A stretch of DNA of 64,000 bases. It comes from Planctomycetaceae bacterium UBA2671 (GTDB lineage: Bacteria > Planctomycetota > Planctomycetia > Planctomycetales > Planctomycetaceae). Position numbers and translations under genes: made by a program. The stretch lies in contig DEML01000021.1 of assembly GCA_002359185.1 (NCBI GenBank), forward strand, positions 1 to 64,000. Direction: 5' to 3'. Below the pieces are notes generated by a model. That model had not been told where the DNA came from. It made no database searches and worked only from the letters and a program-made list of their open reading frames with translations. This document shows, in pieces, positions 61,720 to 64,000 of this stretch (the stretch's first letter is position 1; each line of letters opens with the position of its first letter).

Positions 61720-62577
61720 ATGAAAATCGGGTCCTTATTATCTCGACTGCTATTATTCGCAAACGGCCTCAGCCTGGATGCTCCTTTAGTCGCGGTGGCC
61801 TGGCAGGAAATCGCCGCTCATCAACTGAATGGTCCGCTGCAGAATTACGAACGACTCTTATTATTTATGGCAACATGGCTCGTGTATGCTGGCGATCGTC
61901 TATTGGATAGCCGTGGTGTTTTGACATCCGTAGTCGATATTCCCCGTCATCAGTTTGTGGCACGAAACTTCTGGCCACTATTGTGTCTGTGGATCGTTCT
62001 TCTCATGACAACAGCGGTCATGACATGGCTATGTTTGAATCCCTCTGCAATTCTGATTGCCGTTTTCATTCTTGGACTACTGGGCGGCTACTTTGCTCTT
62101 TGCTTATGGCTGCCGATTGCTCGGTGGGTCATTCCTCGAGAAGTGATTGTCAGTCTGTTCTTTATTGTTGCAGTACTATTCTTTCCTTTGTTAGAGGCTA
62201 GTCCTCCAATCAATCAGGAACTGGCATTCACTTTAATTCGTTTCTCTATTCCCTCTGGTGGCTTGATTCTGCTGAATTGCCTCGGCATCGCCAGTTGGGA
62301 AGCGGAGATGGATCGCCAAGCCGGGGAGTCAACTCTGGCGACACGATTTCCGTTTGTCGTCAAATTCTTCCCGGGCATTGCCATCGCTACTGGAATTGTC
62401 TTTTTACTGATCGATCGATTGCTGGTTCATGAATGGAACATCTTTGGCGGCTCAGTCTGCACTGCTGCGATCATGATAGGACTGCTGGATTCCGCATGGA
62501 TTCCTCAGGACCTTAAACCGATTCTCGCTGATGCCATGCTGATTGTGCCCTTTGCGATTCAAGCCATAGTGTTATGA
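61720..62577 (+). CDS. UbiA-like prenyltransferase family membrane protein
   Basis: A membrane protein of about 285 residues with eight or so hydrophobic segments. WLVYAGDRLLDSRG and SWEAEMDRQAGESTLATRF resemble the two Asp-rich motifs of UbiA prenyltransferases (NDxxDxxxD and DxxxDxxxG), but the first has only two acids and the second is altered. A role in prenyl transfer is uncertain. The start could be GTG 61651, ATG 61702 or ATG 61720; I use 61720 because it begins directly before the first membrane segment. Confidence 0.6.
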   Translation: MKIGSLLSRLLLFANGLSLDAPLVAVAWQEIAAHQLNGPLQNYERLLLFMATWLVYAGDRLLDSRGVLTSVVDIPRHQFVARNFWPLLCLWIVLLMTTAVMTWLCLNPSAILIAVFILGLLGGYFALCLWLPIARWVIPREVIVSLFFIVAVLFFPLLEASPPINQELAFTLIRFSIPSGGLILLNCLGIASWEAEMDRQAGESTLATRFPFVVKFFPGIAIATGIVFLLIDRLLVHEWNIFGGSVCTAAIMIGLLDSAWIPQDLKPILADAMLIVPFAIQAIVL

Positions 62578-62579
62578 GT

Positions 62580-63416
62580 TTATTGGTTCCACTCGCCGGA
62601 AAAGACTTCGGTTGCAGGGCCGGTCATGAAGACTTCGTTGGTCTCTTCCGACCACTCCAGTTCGAGGTCTCCCCCCAGTAGATGGCCGGTGACATTACGA
62701 TTCATCTTACCGGTCAGCACACCTGCCACGGCTACGGCACTCGCGCCGGTGCCACAAGCCATTGTTTCGCCAGATCCCCGTTCCCAGACGCGCATATTGA
62801 ATTCGTCTGGTGAAATCACCTGAATGAACTCGGCATTGATCTTTCTGGGGAAGACTTCGTGCTTTTCGATTTTAGGGCCGATTTTAAGCACGAGATCGTC
62901 GTTCAATTCTTCGACGAACGTCACGCAGTGAGGGTTGCCCATTGAAACGCACGTCACCTGTAACTCGATTCCCCCGACGGTAAGCGTTGCATTGACGGGA
63001 GGATCGCCTGTCAGCAGGGTCGGGATTTTTGCAGATTCCAGAATCGGTTCGCCCATATTCACGCGGACGCGATCAACTGTGCCGTTCTCAGGAAAAAGTT
63101 CCAGATGCAGCAGGCCAGCTCCGGACTGAATCTGCAACTTGTCTTTCCTGGCGATGCCATGATCGTAGAGATATTTGGCAACGCAACGGATCGCATTCCC
63201 ACACATCTCTGCCTCGCTGCCATCGAGATTGAACATCCGCATGCGGGCATCGGCATTCTCGACAGGCTCGATGAGCACAAGGCCATCTCCACCGATCCCC
63301 TTGTGTCGATCACTGACGGCTCGCGCGAGTGCCGGGGCTTCCGTGGGAAGCGTTTCTTCAAACAGATTGACATACACGTAGTCGTTCCCGGCTCCGTGCA
63401 TTTTCGTAAACTTCAT
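62580..63416 (-). CDS. dapF: Diaminopimelate epimerase DapF
   Basis: Converts LL- to meso-diaminopimelate for lysine and peptidoglycan synthesis. The 278-residue protein has the starting block KFTKMHGAGNDYVYV and the two catalytic cysteines in MCGNAIRC (with ARMRMFNLDGSEAE before it) and MACGTGASAVA. The GNPHCVTFVEE motif is also present. It converges with the UbiA-like gene (3 bases between stops). Finding dapF supports a meso-DAP pathway in this organism. Confidence 0.97.
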   Translation of the reverse strand: MKFTKMHGAGNDYVYVNLFEETLPTEAPALARAVSDRHKGIGGDGLVLIEPVENADARMRMFNLDGSEAEMCGNAIRCVAKYLYDHGIARKDKLQIQSGAGLLHLELFPENGTVDRVRVNMGEPILESAKIPTLLTGDPPVNATLTVGGIELQVTCVSMGNPHCVTFVEELNDDLVLKIGPKIEKHEVFPRKINAEFIQVISPDEFNMRVWERGSGETMACGTGASAVAVAGVLTGKMNRNVTGHLLGGDLELEWSEETNEVFMTGPATEVFSGEWNQ

Positions 63417-63501
63417 TGTGGGTTCCGTGAATTGATATTGTTAATCAAATGTAGTGGTTAGCCGTCCCCTCGCTCACGCTTCGGGTTAATATGGTTTCAT
63501 C

Positions 63502-63583
63502 GGGTGGCGGGGGCGCTCTCGGAGAGAAGCCCCCGAGATTATTAATCGGGGGCTTCCGCTTACGCGGGGCGCCCCCGCCACCC
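63502..63583. repeat. Interspersed repeat family B, full palindrome
   Basis: GGGTGGCGGGGGCGC (63502-63516) and its exact complement (63569-63583) form 15-base outer arms; GCCCCCGA and TCGGGGGC form an inner pair. The 82-base unit could form a very stable cruciform or hairpin. It lies between dapF and the lactonase gene, upstream of dapF on that gene's strand. Confidence 0.8.
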
Positions 63584-63589
63584 ATGGTT

Positions 63590-64000
63590 TTACTTCTTCT
63601 CGATGAATACAACACACATGGGACGACTCACTTCCAGGATGTTGTCTGTCGGTTCGAGCTTTCCTGTTTTTTGATTCACTCGAAAGGAGACAATGTTATC
63701 CGAGTTCATGTTGGCTGCCAGATAGATGGAACCGGATGGATCCATACCGACGAAGCGGGGATGGTCGCCTTGAGTCGGTTCGTGTTCGATCAGTGTCAGC
63801 TTGTTAGTTTTTTTATCGATTGAAAAAACAGCAGTGCTGTTGTGGCCTCGATTAGAGCCGTAGACAAAATTACCAGAAGGATGCACGACGATTTCGGCTG
63901 TGGTGTTGTTTTTCCCGTCATAATCTTTCGGCAAGGTCTGTACAGTCTGAACTTCGGTCAGTTCACCTGATTTCGCATTCCAAGACAGGACACTGATCGT
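63590..64000 (-). CDS. Lactonase-family beta-propeller protein (partial)
   Basis: The C-terminal 136 residues of a seven-bladed propeller of the 6-phosphogluconolactonase (lactonase) family. The frame is open to the window end, so the start lies beyond 64000. Typical blocks are AEIVVHPSGNFVYGSNRGHNS, FSIDKKTNKLTLIEHEPTQGDHPRFVGMDPSG and IYLAANMNSDNIVSFRVNQKTGKLEPT. The true substrate may not be 6-phosphogluconolactone. The frame begun at 63934 is internal and not a true start. Confidence 0.88.
   Translation of the reverse strand, partial: TISVLSWNAKSGELTEVQTVQTLPKDYDGKNNTTAEIVVHPSGNFVYGSNRGHNSTAVFSIDKKTNKLTLIEHEPTQGDHPRFVGMDPSGSIYLAANMNSDNIVSFRVNQKTGKLEPTDNILEVSRPMCVVFIEKK

Overview
The window looks like a chromosomal segment of a member of the Planctomycetota, most likely class Planctomycetia. 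This is inferred from gene content: a DUF1559 pilin-like protein, a DUF1501 Tat-exported protein, a CxPSR sulfatase, a Tat-exported Gfo/Idh/MocA oxidoreductase, a large surface protein with an N-terminal LExR-type signal, a DUF1580-like island regulator, and frequent TTG/GTG starts. It also holds many short interspersed palindromes. dapF indicates a diaminopimelate/peptidoglycan or lysine pathway.

Layout. 0-6.8 kb: a membrane-anchored TAXI-type binding protein, a VanZ-like protein, a zinc-ribbon/HEAT/beta-propeller membrane protein and a SAM methyltransferase. 6.9-12.7 kb: a complete phosphate regulon in the order pstS-pstC-pstA-pstB-phoU-phoB, without phoR, closed by a strong terminator. 12.8-17.7 kb: a cytochrome P450 with a 14-codon remnant of a second P450 3' end behind it, then a CxC redoxin coupled by a TAATG overlap to a hybrid histidine kinase. 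17.7-22.8 kb: a small secreted Tyr-rich protein and opgG - small ORF - opgH for osmoregulated periplasmic glucan. 22.8-34.8 kb: typical planctomycete accessory and metabolic genes (lipoprotein, DUF1559, squalene-cyclase-like repeat protein, deoxyhypusine-synthase-like enzyme, SDR, oxidoreductases, PAP2 phosphatase, PDZ-like protein, DUF1501).

35.1-41.9 kb is a small integrative island between tRNA-Ala(GGC) and tRNA-Val(GAC), whose 3' ends face each other. It carries an intact tyrosine integrase beside tRNA-Val, a probable 5' remnant of a second integrase beside tRNA-Ala, a DNA methyltransferase lacking its C-terminal SAM-binding motif, a degraded RepA-like ATPase, a DUF3987-type protein, a DUF1580-like HTH protein and one AT-rich cargo gene of unknown function. 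Two unusual structured leaders are visible. One is a three-way junction that would bury the Shine-Dalgarno of the HTH gene. The other is a pair of stem-loops with perfectly complementary 9-nt loops in front of the cargo gene; the hairpin nearer the gene has the form of an intrinsic terminator. This is the most novel part of the window.

42.4-64 kb: trpA, an oxidoreductase, a sulfatase, a 1066-residue multi-domain surface protein, DUF2071, an SDR, an FHA protein with a Pro/Tyr/Gln/Met-rich tail, an ECF sigma factor with a likely anti-sigma partner, a large Rad50/YhaN-like ATPase fused to two DUF4332 helix-hairpin-helix modules, a lipoprotein, a trypsin-like protease, a UbiA-like membrane protein, dapF and a lactonase cut by the window end.

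All functional names rest on motifs read by eye; no database search was run.
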